This document shows positions 1-8,035 of a stretch of 52,882 bases of DNA, piece by piece. The notes under the pieces were generated by a model. The model ran no database searches, was not told the DNA's origin, and worked only from the letters and a program-made list of their open reading frames with translations. Numbering within the stretch: the stretch's first letter is position 1; every line of letters starts with the position of its first letter. This DNA is from Lachnospiraceae bacterium. GTDB lineage: Bacteria; Bacillota; Clostridia; Lachnospirales; Lachnospiraceae. The DNA is taken from assembly GCA_014804365.1 (NCBI GenBank), contig JAAUZX010000086.1, positions 1 through 52,882 on the forward strand, in the 5' to 3' direction. A program made the position numbers and the translations under genes.

Positions 1-44
1 GTGACAGTGTGGTAAGGCACAGCATGGTGGCGGTAGTAAGTTAG
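1..44 (+). CDS. grpE: GrpE nucleotide exchange factor, C-terminal end (partial)
   Basis: The window opens inside a gene. The frame starting at base 3 reads DSVVRHSMVAVVS and stops with TAG at 42-44. This resembles the conserved GrpE C-terminus (V-[IL]-R-x-[AS]-M-V-x-V), and grpE directly before dnaK is the usual order in Firmicutes. GrpE is the nucleotide exchange factor that releases ADP from DnaK. Only the last 13 residues are visible, so the call rests on the short tail match plus context. The 30-base spacer to dnaK holds only its ribosome site, so the two genes are very probably cotranscribed and the promoter (with any CIRCE operator) lies upstream of the window. Confidence 0.7.
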   Translation, partial: DSVVRHSMVAVVS

Positions 45-74
45 AAATATATATCATAACAGGAGGAAGAAATT

Positions 75-1946
75 ATGAGTAAAATTATCGGAATTGACTT
101 AGGAACAACAAACAGCTGCGTGGCAGTTATGGAAGGTGGTAAACCCACCGTTATCGCCAATACGGAAGGTGCAAGAACAACACCTTCGGTCGTAGCATTT
201 ACCAAGACGGGAGAGCGGCTTGTAGGTGAGCCGGCGAAGCGTCAGGCGGTAACCAATGCCGACAAGACGATTGCCTCTATCAAGAGAGACATGGGTACGG
301 ACAGAGGACGCACGATCGATGAGAAGAAGTATTCACCGCAGCAGATTTCCGCTATGATCCTGCAGAAATTAAAAGCCGATGCGGAGAGTTATCTGGGAGA
401 GAATGTGACGGAAGCAGTTATTACCGTTCCGGCATATTTCAATGACGCGCAGAGACAGGCAACCAAGGATGCAGGTAAGATCGCCGGTCTGGATGTAAAG
501 CGTATCATCAACGAGCCTACGGCAGCAGCCCTTGCTTACGGCCTGGACAATGAGAAAGAGCAGAAGATCATGGTATACGATCTGGGCGGCGGTACCTTTG
601 ATGTATCCATTATCGAGATCGGTGACGGCGTCATCGAAGTGCTTTCCACTAATGGCGATACACATCTGGGCGGTGATGATTTCGACCAGAAGGTAATCGA
701 CTGGATGCTGGCTGAGTTCAAGGCACAGGAAGGCGTGGACTTATCCAATGATAAGATGGCACTCCAAAGATTAAAAGAAGCGGCTGAGAAAGCGAAGAAA
801 GAACTTTCTTCTGCAACCACAACGAATATCAACCTTCCGTTTATTACAGCGACGGCTGAAGGACCAAAACATTTTGACATGAATCTTACCAGAGCGAAGT
901 TCGATGAACTGACGCATGATTTAGTAGAGAAGACGGCAATTCCGGTGCAGAATGCCATGAAGGATGCCGGTTTGACCAATTCCGATCTCGGTCAGGTATT
1001 ATTGGTAGGTGGTTCCACACGTATTCCTGCCGTACAGGATAAAGTAAAACAGCTGACAGGCAAAGATCCCAGTAAGTCCTTAAACCCTGACGAGTGTGTA
1101 GCGCTGGGCGCTTCCATTCAGGGCGGTAAGCTGGCAGGCGATGCCGGTGCAGGCGAGATCTTATTGCTGGATGTTACACCCTTGTCATTATCTATCGAGA
1201 CGATGGGCGGCGTAGCGACCAGACTGATCGAGAGAAATACAACCATTCCGACCAAGAAGAGTCAGGTATTCTCTACTGCAGCGGATAACCAGACGGCAGT
1301 GGATATCAATGTCGTACAGGGTGAGAGACAGTTCGCGAAGGATAATAAGTCCCTCGGACAGTTCAGACTGGATGGTATCCCGCCGGCAATGCGCGGTGTT
1401 CCGCAGATTGAAGTTACTTTCGATATCGATGCCAACGGTATTGTTAATGTTTCTGCGAAAGACCTCGGCACAGGTAAAGAACAGCATATTACGATCACGG
1501 CAGGTTCCAATATGTCCGATGACGAGATCGACAGAGCAGTGAAGGAAGCTGCAGAGTACGAGGCACAGGATAAGAAGAGAAAAGAAGCGATCGATACAAG
1601 AAACGAGGCTGATTCCTTTGTATTCCAGACAGAGAAGGCACTCTCCGAAGTGGGCGATAAGCTCGACGCATCCGAGAAGTCCGGTGTGGAAGCAGATTTA
1701 CAGGCAGTGAAGGATATCTTAGAGAAGACAAAAGATCAGGAGATGTCTGACAGCCAGATCGACGAACTGAAAGCGGCGAAAGAGAAGCTGACTAATTCCG
1801 CACAGGCGTTGTTTACAAAAATGTATGAGAATATGCAGCAGGCACAGGGCGGCCCCGATATGGGCAATATGGGCGGCGCGGCAGACGATAGCGCACAGTC
1901 CGGTGCGGCAGACGATGTGGTAGACGGGGACTACAGAGAGGTCTAA
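75..1946 (+). CDS. dnaK: Molecular chaperone DnaK (Hsp70)
   Basis: ATP-dependent cytosolic Hsp70 chaperone of 623 residues that folds and rescues proteins together with DnaJ and GrpE. The N-terminus has the Hsp70 signature [19 protein letters not shown]. The second phosphate-loop motif [12 protein letters not shown] and the adenosine motif [13 protein letters not shown] follow in the ATPase domain. The interdomain linker is [10 protein letters not shown] near residue 365. As in other Gram-positive DnaK proteins, the ATPase domain lacks the extra segment found in proteobacteria. The C-terminal tail is Gly/Met/Asp-rich and ends GDYREV, not the eukaryotic EEVD. A strong AGGAGGAAG site sits 5-6 bases before the ATG. 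It lies between grpE and dnaJ, as in the standard heat-shock operon. Confidence 0.99.
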   Translation: MSKIIGIDLGTTNSCVAVMEGGKPTVIANTEGARTTPSVVAFTKTGERLVGEPAKRQAVTNADKTIASIKRDMGTDRGRTIDEKKYSPQQISAMILQKLKADAESYLGENVTEAVITVPAYFNDAQRQATKDAGKIAGLDVKRIINEPTAAALAYGLDNEKEQKIMVYDLGGGTFDVSIIEIGDGVIEVLSTNGDTHLGGDDFDQKVIDWMLAEFKAQEGVDLSNDKMALQRLKEAAEKAKKELSSATTTNINLPFITATAEGPKHFDMNLTRAKFDELTHDLVEKTAIPVQNAMKDAGLTNSDLGQVLLVGGSTRIPAVQDKVKQLTGKDPSKSLNPDECVALGASIQGGKLAGDAGAGEILLLDVTPLSLSIETMGGVATRLIERNTTIPTKKSQVFSTAADNQTAVDINVVQGERQFAKDNKSLGQFRLDGIPPAMRGVPQIEVTFDIDANGIVNVSAKDLGTGKEQHITITAGSNMSDDEIDRAVKEAAEYEAQDKKRKEAIDTRNEADSFVFQTEKALSEVGDKLDASEKSGVEADLQAVKDILEKTKDQEMSDSQIDELKAAKEKLTNSAQALFTKMYENMQQAQGGPDMGNMGGAADDSAQSGAADDVVDGDYREV

Positions 1947-1976
1947 GAGCAAGGATAGGCTTGGAGGATTATAAGT

Positions 1977-3146
1977 ATGGCAGAACAGAAACGAGATTAT
2001 TATGAGGTGCTCGGCATAGATAAGAATGCCGATGACGCCGCAATCAAAAAAGCATACAGAGTTCTTGCTAAGAAGTATCATCCTGATATGAATCCCGGCG
2101 ATGCGGAAGCTGAGAAGAAATTCAAAGAGGCCTCCGAGGCTTATGCAATCTTGAGTGATCCTGAAAAGAGACGGCAGTATGACCAATATGGTCATGCTGC
2201 TTTCGATGGTGCAGGCGGCCCCGGCGGATTCGGTGGCTTTGATTTTAACAGTGCCGATTTCGGAGATATTTTCGGAGATATCTTCGGAGATATTTTCGGA
2301 GGCGGGCGACGCAGCGGCAGGAGCAACGGACCCATGAAGGGTGCCAATATCCGTACTACTGTCCGTATTTCTTTTGAAGAAGCGGTTTTTGGCGTAGACA
2401 AGGAGCTTGAGCTGCAGCTTAAGGATGAATGTACCGCGTGTCATGGAACCGGAGCAAAACCCGGCACCAGTCCCGAGACATGTACGAAGTGCGGCGGCAA
2501 GGGGCAGGTAGTTTTCACGCAGCAGTCTTTCTTCGGAACTGTCAGAAATGTCCAGACTTGTCCGGACTGCCACGGAACCGGTAAGGTGATCAAGGATAAA
2601 TGCCCTGACTGTAGAGGAACGGGGTATATTGCCAATAAGAAGAAAATTCAAGTGACTATTCCGGCGGGTATTGACAACGGACAGTGCGTTCGTATCCGCG
2701 ACAAGGGTGAGCCGGGCACTAACGGCGGCCCCAGAGGAGATCTGCTGGTAGAGGTTGTGGTGGCCAGACATCCGATCTTTCAGAGACAGGATGAAAACAT
2801 ATATTCTACCGTACCCATGTCTTTTGCAACTGCGGCGCTGGGTGGTGAGATCGTGATAGATACAGTGGACGGCAAAGTAATTTATGATGTTAAAGCGGGC
2901 ACGCAGACGGATACAAAGGTGCGTCTCAAAGGCAAAGGCGTTCCATCTCTGCGCAATAAGAATATCCGCGGCGATCACTATGTCACGCTGGTGGTACAGG
3001 TACCCGATAAGCTGTCCCATGAGGCGAGGGAACTGCTGAAGAAGTTTGACGAGCAGACGGGCGATACGTTGAATGCGGCTAAGAATATATCTTCCGGCAA
3101 AGTGGAAGAACCTGTCAATAAGGGCAAGAAAAAATTCAGAAAGTAA
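1977..3146 (+). CDS. dnaJ: Chaperone protein DnaJ (Hsp40)
   Basis: Hsp40 co-chaperone of 389 residues that delivers substrates to DnaK and stimulates its ATPase. The J domain (about residues 1-70) contains the essential HPD in [10 protein letters not shown] Gly/Phe-rich segment follows, with three tandem FGDI units. The zinc-binding domain carries all four CxxCxGxG motifs ([32 protein letters not shown]). The C-terminal substrate-binding domain is complete, so this is a class I DnaJ. It starts 30 bases after dnaK with a TTGGAGGATT ribosome site and ends just before a terminator, so it closes the grpE-dnaK-dnaJ operon. Confidence 0.99.
   Translation: MAEQKRDYYEVLGIDKNADDAAIKKAYRVLAKKYHPDMNPGDAEAEKKFKEASEAYAILSDPEKRRQYDQYGHAAFDGAGGPGGFGGFDFNSADFGDIFGDIFGDIFGGGRRSGRSNGPMKGANIRTTVRISFEEAVFGVDKELELQLKDECTACHGTGAKPGTSPETCTKCGGKGQVVFTQQSFFGTVRNVQTCPDCHGTGKVIKDKCPDCRGTGYIANKKKIQVTIPAGIDNGQCVRIRDKGEPGTNGGPRGDLLVEVVVARHPIFQRQDENIYSTVPMSFATAALGGEIVIDTVDGKVIYDVKAGTQTDTKVRLKGKGVPSLRNKNIRGDHYVTLVVQVPDKLSHEARELLKKFDEQTGDTLNAAKNISSGKVEEPVNKGKKKFRK
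2259..2300 (+). repeat. 12-bp tandem repeat in the dnaJ Gly/Phe region
   Basis: Three and a half copies of a 12-bp unit (TTCGGAGATATT, one copy ending in C) encode [14 protein letters not shown]. The unit length keeps the reading frame, so copy number could change without breaking DnaJ. FGDIFGD-type motifs are common in DnaJ proteins; the near-identity of the DNA units is the noteworthy part. Confidence 0.8.
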
Positions 3147-3175
3147 CACAAAAAATAAAGTGATTTGAATGCAGG

Positions 3176-3208
3176 ACACACTCTCGGTGAATGGGAGTGT
3201 GTTTTTTT
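3176..3208 (+). terminator. Intrinsic terminator after dnaJ
   Basis: A 10-bp stem (ACACACTCTC paired with GGGAGTGTGT, one G-T pair), a 7-base loop and a run of seven T. It lies 30 bases after the dnaJ stop codon and ends the heat-shock operon. Confidence 0.9.
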
Positions 3209-3240
3209 GGAAATTTTTTCGGTTTCTTTTAAAAGTTCGA

Positions 3241-3251
3241 TGTGCTATGAT
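3241..3251 (+). promoter_or_regulatory. Extended -10 promoter of the first S8 protease gene
   Basis: TGTGCTATGAT fits the Gram-positive TRTGN plus -10 hexamer pattern (hexamer TATGAT at 3246-3251). No good -35 is visible at the 17-bp distance (TTTCTT). The 13-mer ATGTGCTATGATA, including flanking bases, recurs unchanged before the lipoprotein gene at 7573. Confidence 0.6.
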
Positions 3252-3268
3252 ATATATACATTTTTGAG

Positions 3269-3317
3269 TTTGCGAAGCGAATCTCGCAAAGTTAATCGCG
3301 AAGCGATTTGCTTTTTG
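3269..3317 (+). promoter_or_regulatory. Double hairpin in the leader of the first S8 protease
   Basis: Hairpin 1 (3269-3290) pairs TTTGCGA with TCGCAAA. Hairpin 2 (3294-3308) pairs AATCGC with GCGATT around a GAA loop and is followed by TGCTTTTTG, which looks like a weak terminator. The 9-mer GCGAAGCGA occurs in both. The right arm of hairpin 1 (GCAAA) could instead pair with TTTGC after hairpin 2, so the two folds can compete. An attenuator role is inferred, not shown. Confidence 0.4.
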
Positions 3318-3350
3318 TTGGCCGTGGCTGGTATTAAGAGGGAAAATAAT

Positions 3351-6300
3351 ATGAAAAAAATCCGAAGAAAAAACAGAGCAGTATTATCCTTGATTTTGGC
3401 AGCGCTTCTGGCGGTGGAACCGGCCGGGGCGGCGATGACCGTGGAAGCGAGTGAGAATCCTGTTCCTGCGTTGCAGACGGAAACCGGCGTTGATGATGCC
3501 GGAGATCGCGCGGTAGCAGATTCCGCAAATTCGGAAGAAGATGGTACGGCAGCAGACATCGGCAATACGGAGGAGAATGGCACGGAGCAGGATTCCGGAA
3601 GTACAGAATCGGATGGCACAGATACAAGTTCTGACGACACAGAGGAAGACAATGGGACAACGGATTCCGGCAGCACGAGTGATGACGATGCAGGAGCGAA
3701 TTCCGATAATACAGATGCTGACGGCACAGGAGCAGATTCAGAACATCCGGACGAGAGTGACGGGGACGAGGATTCCGCCAATAGCGACGGAATAGAGAAT
3801 GGCGCGGACGATACTGAGGACCCGGACAAAGACTCAGCGGAGAATACAGCGGACGACGAAGAAGATACCGAGAATACGGAAGAAACAGAAGATGAAGAGG
3901 CCGATACGGTTGAAGATGAACGTTTGGAAGGGTTTGATCAGATGCCCTCAAATTACCGGCTTACCTCAGAACAGATGGAGAGCAAGCGGGATCTGGCTTC
4001 TCATTTGAATGAGATCAGTGCCTTTGAGGAAGGCGCTGATTATGTAGACGGGCAGGTCATAACTTTTGCGCAGACACAGGAGGAAGCAGAGCAGATTGCC
4101 GATGCATATCACGCCAGGATCGTGGCGTTTGAATATGGCGTTTTAACGCTGGAACTAGACAGACAGGACACGGTCAGTAAAGCGATGCGGGTAGCAGCCA
4201 ATGAAGAAATTAATCTGCCGGCAGTGTGGCCGAATTACTATCGTTATGCATACGGAGAGATTACGGCGGATGAGACTGATCTCTCGGACGAGATCCCGGA
4301 GGATATGCTGGCAGACAGTGAGCAGGATACTTATTTCGGACAGGATGGCGCGCAGGAAGATACAATAGAACAGGGTGATTTTATAGAAATAGATACGGAA
4401 GAGTACGAAATGGAAGGTGCGGCCGACGGAATAGAAGGCGCAGAGCAGACGGAAGCTTCTTATATGGAAGCCTTGGCTTACAGCGATCCCTATTTGAAAT
4501 CCACGAATTCTTATTATCAGTATCATCATACGATTATCGGCTCGTCCTATGCATGGGCGGCAGGCTACACCGGTAAGGGAATCAAAGTTGCGGTTCTGGA
4601 TACCGGCGTGGCAAACCATACGGACGTGTCGGCTACGAGCATATACGGTCCCGGCACCAGCGACAGCCATGGACACGGTACGCATGTGGCCGGTATAATC
4701 GGTGCCAAGGCGAACGGTCAACAGGGAGTGGGCGTGGCGCCCGGCGTGACATTGTACAGCGGCAATGTGCTGCCTGACGGTACGGGAACGGACGATGACA
4801 TTATCAAAGCAATCAAGGCAGCGCAGGCGAAGAATGTGGATATCATCAATATGAGTCTGGGAGGACTCGGGTATAGCGGCGTATTCCAGGAGACGGTTAA
4901 TGATGCATATGAGCATGGGATCGCGATCTTTTCCGCATCGGGTAATGACGGTGGGGCAAACTATAACTATCCTGCCAGCTATGATCATGTGATCAGCGTA
5001 GCTGCTACAGATGCAGGCAATGAGCGGGCATACTTCTCTAATTACGGCAATAAAGTGGATTTAAGCGCGCCGGGCGTCTTCATCTGGTCTACAGGCAAAG
5101 ACGGCAGTAGCTATGTGCGCATGAGCGGTACATCCATGGCCTGTCCTGTTGCGGCAGGTGAGGCGGCGGTTATCTTATCCGGCAATGCGAGTGTGCGTGG
5201 TAAGACAGGTAAGGCAAGAGTGAATGCCTTAGAGAGCGCGATGAAGGCGAATGCGATAAAGGCCGGGTCAGGAATGGGAGCAGGCATTACGAGTCTGCCT
5301 AAAGCATTGAAACTGAGTACGGCGGTCACGAAGCCCGCAACTCCGACGATTTCCTTTGCACCGGATAATAAAGCGGCGGCGCAGACCGTGAAAGTGACGA
5401 TTAAGGCACAGGGCGAAGTAACCGTTTATTATACAACCAATGGTAAGACACCGACATATAAGAACGGTTTGGCCGGTAACGGTGCGGTGCAGTATACGCA
5501 GCCGTTTGATATTAAGAATCAGGCTAAGGCAACCGTCAAGGCCATTGCGGTCAATGAGAATGGAGTAGCAAGTGCGGTCAGATCCTCGTCCTATACATTG
5601 AAACCCTATGTCAGCAGCATTACCATATCCGGTGTGCAGCAGATCGCCAAAGGCAAGAGCGTGCAGATGAAAGCGGAAATTCTGCCGGCGTATGCGACCA
5701 ACAAGAAAGTGACATGGGAACTGTATACGGCCGACAATAAGAAGATCGATGCGAAACTTGCAAAGGAGACAGGAGTAAGTATTACGTCTGCTGGTAAAGT
5801 CACTGCGACTAAAAACGCAAAGACCGGCAACTATACGATCAAGGTAACGGCGAAAGATAACGGCGCTAAGAGCGTGACATATAAAATAACCGTGATCGAT
5901 ACCGTAAAGATCGACACCGTTAAATTTGTGGACAAGGGCAAAAATACGGTGCTTAAGAATGTGCCGCTTACACTGCCTGCACAGCCTACGGACGGCAGCC
6001 GTAATCTGGGCGAGAGTCTGGAATGGAAGTGCAAGGACGGTGCGAAGGCAACGTTGGCAGATTTCAAATGGAGCAGCAGCAATGCGGCAGTTGCCAAGGT
6101 CGATACCAAGGGTGTCGTGACACCGCTTAAAGCGGGCAAAGTGACGATCACGGCATTGGCGAATGATTCCAGCGGTAAGAAAGCCACTTGCACTATAACG
6201 ATTAAGCAGCTTGCCAATAAAATTACAATATCGGGCAGTGCTAAAGTAGCGGCAGGGACGAGCCAGACATATAAAGCGACGGTGACACCTGATTATACCA

Positions 6301-7412
6301 GCAATAAGAAAGTGACATGGAAACTGTCAGATGCCGCCGGAGAAGTGACTGCGAAACGCGGTAAGGAGATCGGGGTAAGCATCAATTCGACAAGTGGCAA
6401 ATTGACGACAACTGCCAAGGCCGCCGCAGGCAAATATACAATCTCTGCGGTTGCGGCAGACGGCAGTGGGGAGAGTGAATCGAAATCGGTCGAAGTTACG
6501 AAAGGAAAAATTACCGGTATTACGTGGGATAATAAAGCATATAAAAGTGTGTCTATATTCAGAAAGCAGCAGGTCAGCGGAACGAAGACAACGACGACTG
6601 TATCAGCAACGATAAAGGGAACGGACGGGGCGGATCTGAGCGCTTATACGGTAACGAACAGCAATCCCGGTATCGCTTCGGTGAGCGCGAAACAATTGGG
6701 AGCCAAAATCACACTGACGATCAAAGCGACCGGCAAGGCAGCAGGAAGAACCAATATCACGATCGCAGCAGCCGACGGATCAGGCAAAAAACTGACTTGT
6801 ACGGCTACCGTCAATAATCCAGTCTCCGGCATCGTGATTGCACCCTCAGCAGGCAGAAGCCAGTATGTGGCCACAGGTAAGAACCTACAGCTTAAGGCAG
6901 TTGTGGAAACCGAGAATGGAAAAGTGTCGAACAAGGGCGTAACTTGGGAGCTGTATAACGCAAAGGGAACTAAGATCGATGAGAACCTGTCAAAGACGAC
7001 CGGCATGAAGATCACGGCGGCCGGCAAGGTGACGGCTACGTCAAAGGCAACGACCGGATCTTATACGGTTAAGGCTACGGCGAAAGACGGCAGTGGTGTG
7101 ACTAAGACATATGCGATATCTGTTGCAGCTCCTGCTACCTACATAAGACTGTACCAGAGAAACGGCAAGCCTATGTATACGACGGTTCGATATCTTCTTG
7201 ATCAAAATTCGCTTTATACTGCGCAGCTGACCACAGACGCAAAGCAGGGTTCCATTGCTGTATCTTCCTCAAATCCGGCGGTGGTATCGGTGTCTGTTCC
7301 AGCCAGCGGTATGCTGGAGATCGCATCATGCAAGAAAGGGACTGCGGTAGTTACACTGACGGCTATGGACGGCAGTGGGAAGCAGGTGAAGTATTCTTTT
7401 GTGGTAAGGTAA
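3351..7412 (+). CDS. Secreted subtilisin-like (S8) serine protease with Ig-like repeats
   Basis: Large secreted protease of 1353 residues. ATG 3351 is chosen because AGAGGGA lies just upstream and a signal peptide follows directly (MKKIRRKNR, then a hydrophobic stretch). Next come an Asp/Glu/Ser/Thr-rich linker (about 40-190), a pro-domain (about 231-302) ending near LPAVWPNYY, a second acidic linker, and the S8 catalytic domain (about 385-630). The triad is complete: D417 in VAVLDTG, H442 in GHGTHVAG, S595 in GTSMACP; the oxyanion Asn is N532 in SASGND. Downstream are a chitobiase-C/Fn3-like unit (YYTTNGKTPTYKNG) and about six Big_2-type Ig-like domains. There is no LPXTG or SLH anchor, so the repeats may bind the wall or glycans. 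It is a paralogue of the gene at 8036. The substrate is unknown. Confidence 0.9.
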   Translation: MKKIRRKNRAVLSLILAALLAVEPAGAAMTVEASENPVPALQTETGVDDAGDRAVADSANSEEDGTAADIGNTEENGTEQDSGSTESDGTDTSSDDTEEDNGTTDSGSTSDDDAGANSDNTDADGTGADSEHPDESDGDEDSANSDGIENGADDTEDPDKDSAENTADDEEDTENTEETEDEEADTVEDERLEGFDQMPSNYRLTSEQMESKRDLASHLNEISAFEEGADYVDGQVITFAQTQEEAEQIADAYHARIVAFEYGVLTLELDRQDTVSKAMRVAANEEINLPAVWPNYYRYAYGEITADETDLSDEIPEDMLADSEQDTYFGQDGAQEDTIEQGDFIEIDTEEYEMEGAADGIEGAEQTEASYMEALAYSDPYLKSTNSYYQYHHTIIGSSYAWAAGYTGKGIKVAVLDTGVANHTDVSATSIYGPGTSDSHGHGTHVAGIIGAKANGQQGVGVAPGVTLYSGNVLPDGTGTDDDIIKAIKAAQAKNVDIINMSLGGLGYSGVFQETVNDAYEHGIAIFSASGNDGGANYNYPASYDHVISVAATDAGNERAYFSNYGNKVDLSAPGVFIWSTGKDGSSYVRMSGTSMACPVAAGEAAVILSGNASVRGKTGKARVNALESAMKANAIKAGSGMGAGITSLPKALKLSTAVTKPATPTISFAPDNKAAAQTVKVTIKAQGEVTVYYTTNGKTPTYKNGLAGNGAVQYTQPFDIKNQAKATVKAIAVNENGVASAVRSSSYTLKPYVSSITISGVQQIAKGKSVQMKAEILPAYATNKKVTWELYTADNKKIDAKLAKETGVSITSAGKVTATKNAKTGNYTIKVTAKDNGAKSVTYKITVIDTVKIDTVKFVDKGKNTVLKNVPLTLPAQPTDGSRNLGESLEWKCKDGAKATLADFKWSSSNAAVAKVDTKGVVTPLKAGKVTITALANDSSGKKATCTITIKQLANKITISGSAKVAAGTSQTYKATVTPDYTSNKKVTWKLSDAAGEVTAKRGKEIGVSINSTSGKLTTTAKAAAGKYTISAVAADGSGESESKSVEVTKGKITGITWDNKAYKSVSIFRKQQVSGTKTTTTVSATIKGTDGADLSAYTVTNSNPGIASVSAKQLGAKITLTIKATGKAAGRTNITIAAADGSGKKLTCTATVNNPVSGIVIAPSAGRSQYVATGKNLQLKAVVETENGKVSNKGVTWELYNAKGTKIDENLSKTTGMKITAAGKVTATSKATTGSYTVKATAKDGSGVTKTYAISVAAPATYIRLYQRNGKPMYTTVRYLLDQNSLYTAQLTTDAKQGSIAVSSSNPAVVSVSVPASGMLEIASCKKGTAVVTLTAMDGSGKQVKYSFVVR

Positions 7413-7417
7413 GTTTA

Positions 7418-7501
7418 AAAAAATTTTAAGATCTCTAATTATACAGTTACGACGCATTTTAGCGGACTTTGATTCTTCATTTTTTAATCTTAAAATTTTT
7501 T
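7418..7501. repeat. 15-bp perfect inverted repeat, AT-rich
   Basis: AAAAAATTTTAAGAT at 7418-7432 is the exact reverse complement of 7487-7501, separated by 54 bases. It starts five bases after the protease stop codon and ends before the -10 of the next gene. It could act as a long-loop, U-rich transcription end or as a DNA-bending site. It is too AT-rich to call a standard terminator with confidence. Confidence 0.5.
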
Positions 7502-7525
7502 GTGGACTATTATTCACAGACCAAA

Positions 7526-7536
7526 TGTGCTATGAT
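7526..7536 (+). promoter_or_regulatory. Extended -10 promoter of the pro-domain lipoprotein operon
   Basis: TGTGCTATGAT with hexamer TATGAT at 7531-7536, identical to the element before the first S8 protease. It sits 37 bases before the TTG start at 7573. No convincing -35 is seen. Confidence 0.6.
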
Positions 7537-7572
7537 AGTAGCATGGTTTTGTATGCATGGGGAGGTGAAGCA

Positions 7573-7995
7573 TTGAGAGCAAAAAAGGCAGTTGCCACAA
7601 TCGGTTTTATTCTGCTTTCTATTGCAGGACTCTGCGGTTGTGGTAAGGAACGTAACCTTGTTGAGTTATCGGAATTGGAAAGTAATAATACGGAACGGGA
7701 GATAGTAATACTTCCGCTTCCTGAAGGTAATGTTTCTGCTATGGTTGACGCTGAGGAAATCAATTCAGAAGAAAGCGATTCCGAGGGAACAACACAGTTA
7801 ACTGCATTGGCGGAAGATTTGGAGGAAGCGGAGAAGATTGCAGATCTGTATGGCATTGAACTTGACAGTTATTCCTACGGAGTGGCGACCTATATAACTG
7901 ACAAGGATGTGCAGGAGCTCATTATCATGGGTGAAGAGAATGATTATCCCACATTAGCTCCTAATTATAAGAGTAAGCTCTATACGATAGAGTAA
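7573..7995 (+). CDS. Lipoprotein resembling a free-standing S8 protease pro-domain
   Basis: Small exported protein of 140 residues. TTG 7573 is chosen because GGGGAGGTG lies 6 bases upstream and a signal sequence follows at once (RAKKAVATIGFILLSIAGL), with a lipobox-like LCGC; no other start has a ribosome site. After an acidic spacer, residues about 79-140 (EEAEKIADLYG, then SYSYGVATYIT, then LAPNY) match the propeptide of the S8 protease encoded 40 bases downstream (EAEQVAEAFGG, SYSYGVAVISL, WPNYY). It has no catalytic domain. It probably shares a transcript with that protease. By analogy with I9-type propeptides it may act in trans as a folding helper or inhibitor anchored to the membrane; this is inference. 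Confidence 0.75.
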   Translation: MRAKKAVATIGFILLSIAGLCGCGKERNLVELSELESNNTEREIVILPLPEGNVSAMVDAEEINSEESDSEGTTQLTALAEDLEEAEKIADLYGIELDSYSYGVATYITDKDVQELIIMGEENDYPTLAPNYKSKLYTIE

Positions 7996-8035
7996 ACACA
8001 TGACCAAGAAGGATAAGAGAGAGAAAGGGGAAGAA

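Noticed and set aside
1719..3179. Long - strand open frame (486 codons) opposite dnaJ and the end of dnaK
   Set aside because: It lies antisense to two fully recognisable genes, has no ribosome site and resembles no family; it arises from codon bias.
3334..3951. - strand frames rich in Ser/Pro or Arg/His opposite the acidic linker of protease 1
   Set aside because: They are the mirror of the repetitive Asp/Glu/Ser/Thr codons on the + strand and have no independent support.
5330..7400. Periodic repeats in the protease tails considered as a CRISPR or satellite array
   Set aside because: The periodicity is at protein level (Ig-like domains) with diverged DNA and no constant spacer length.
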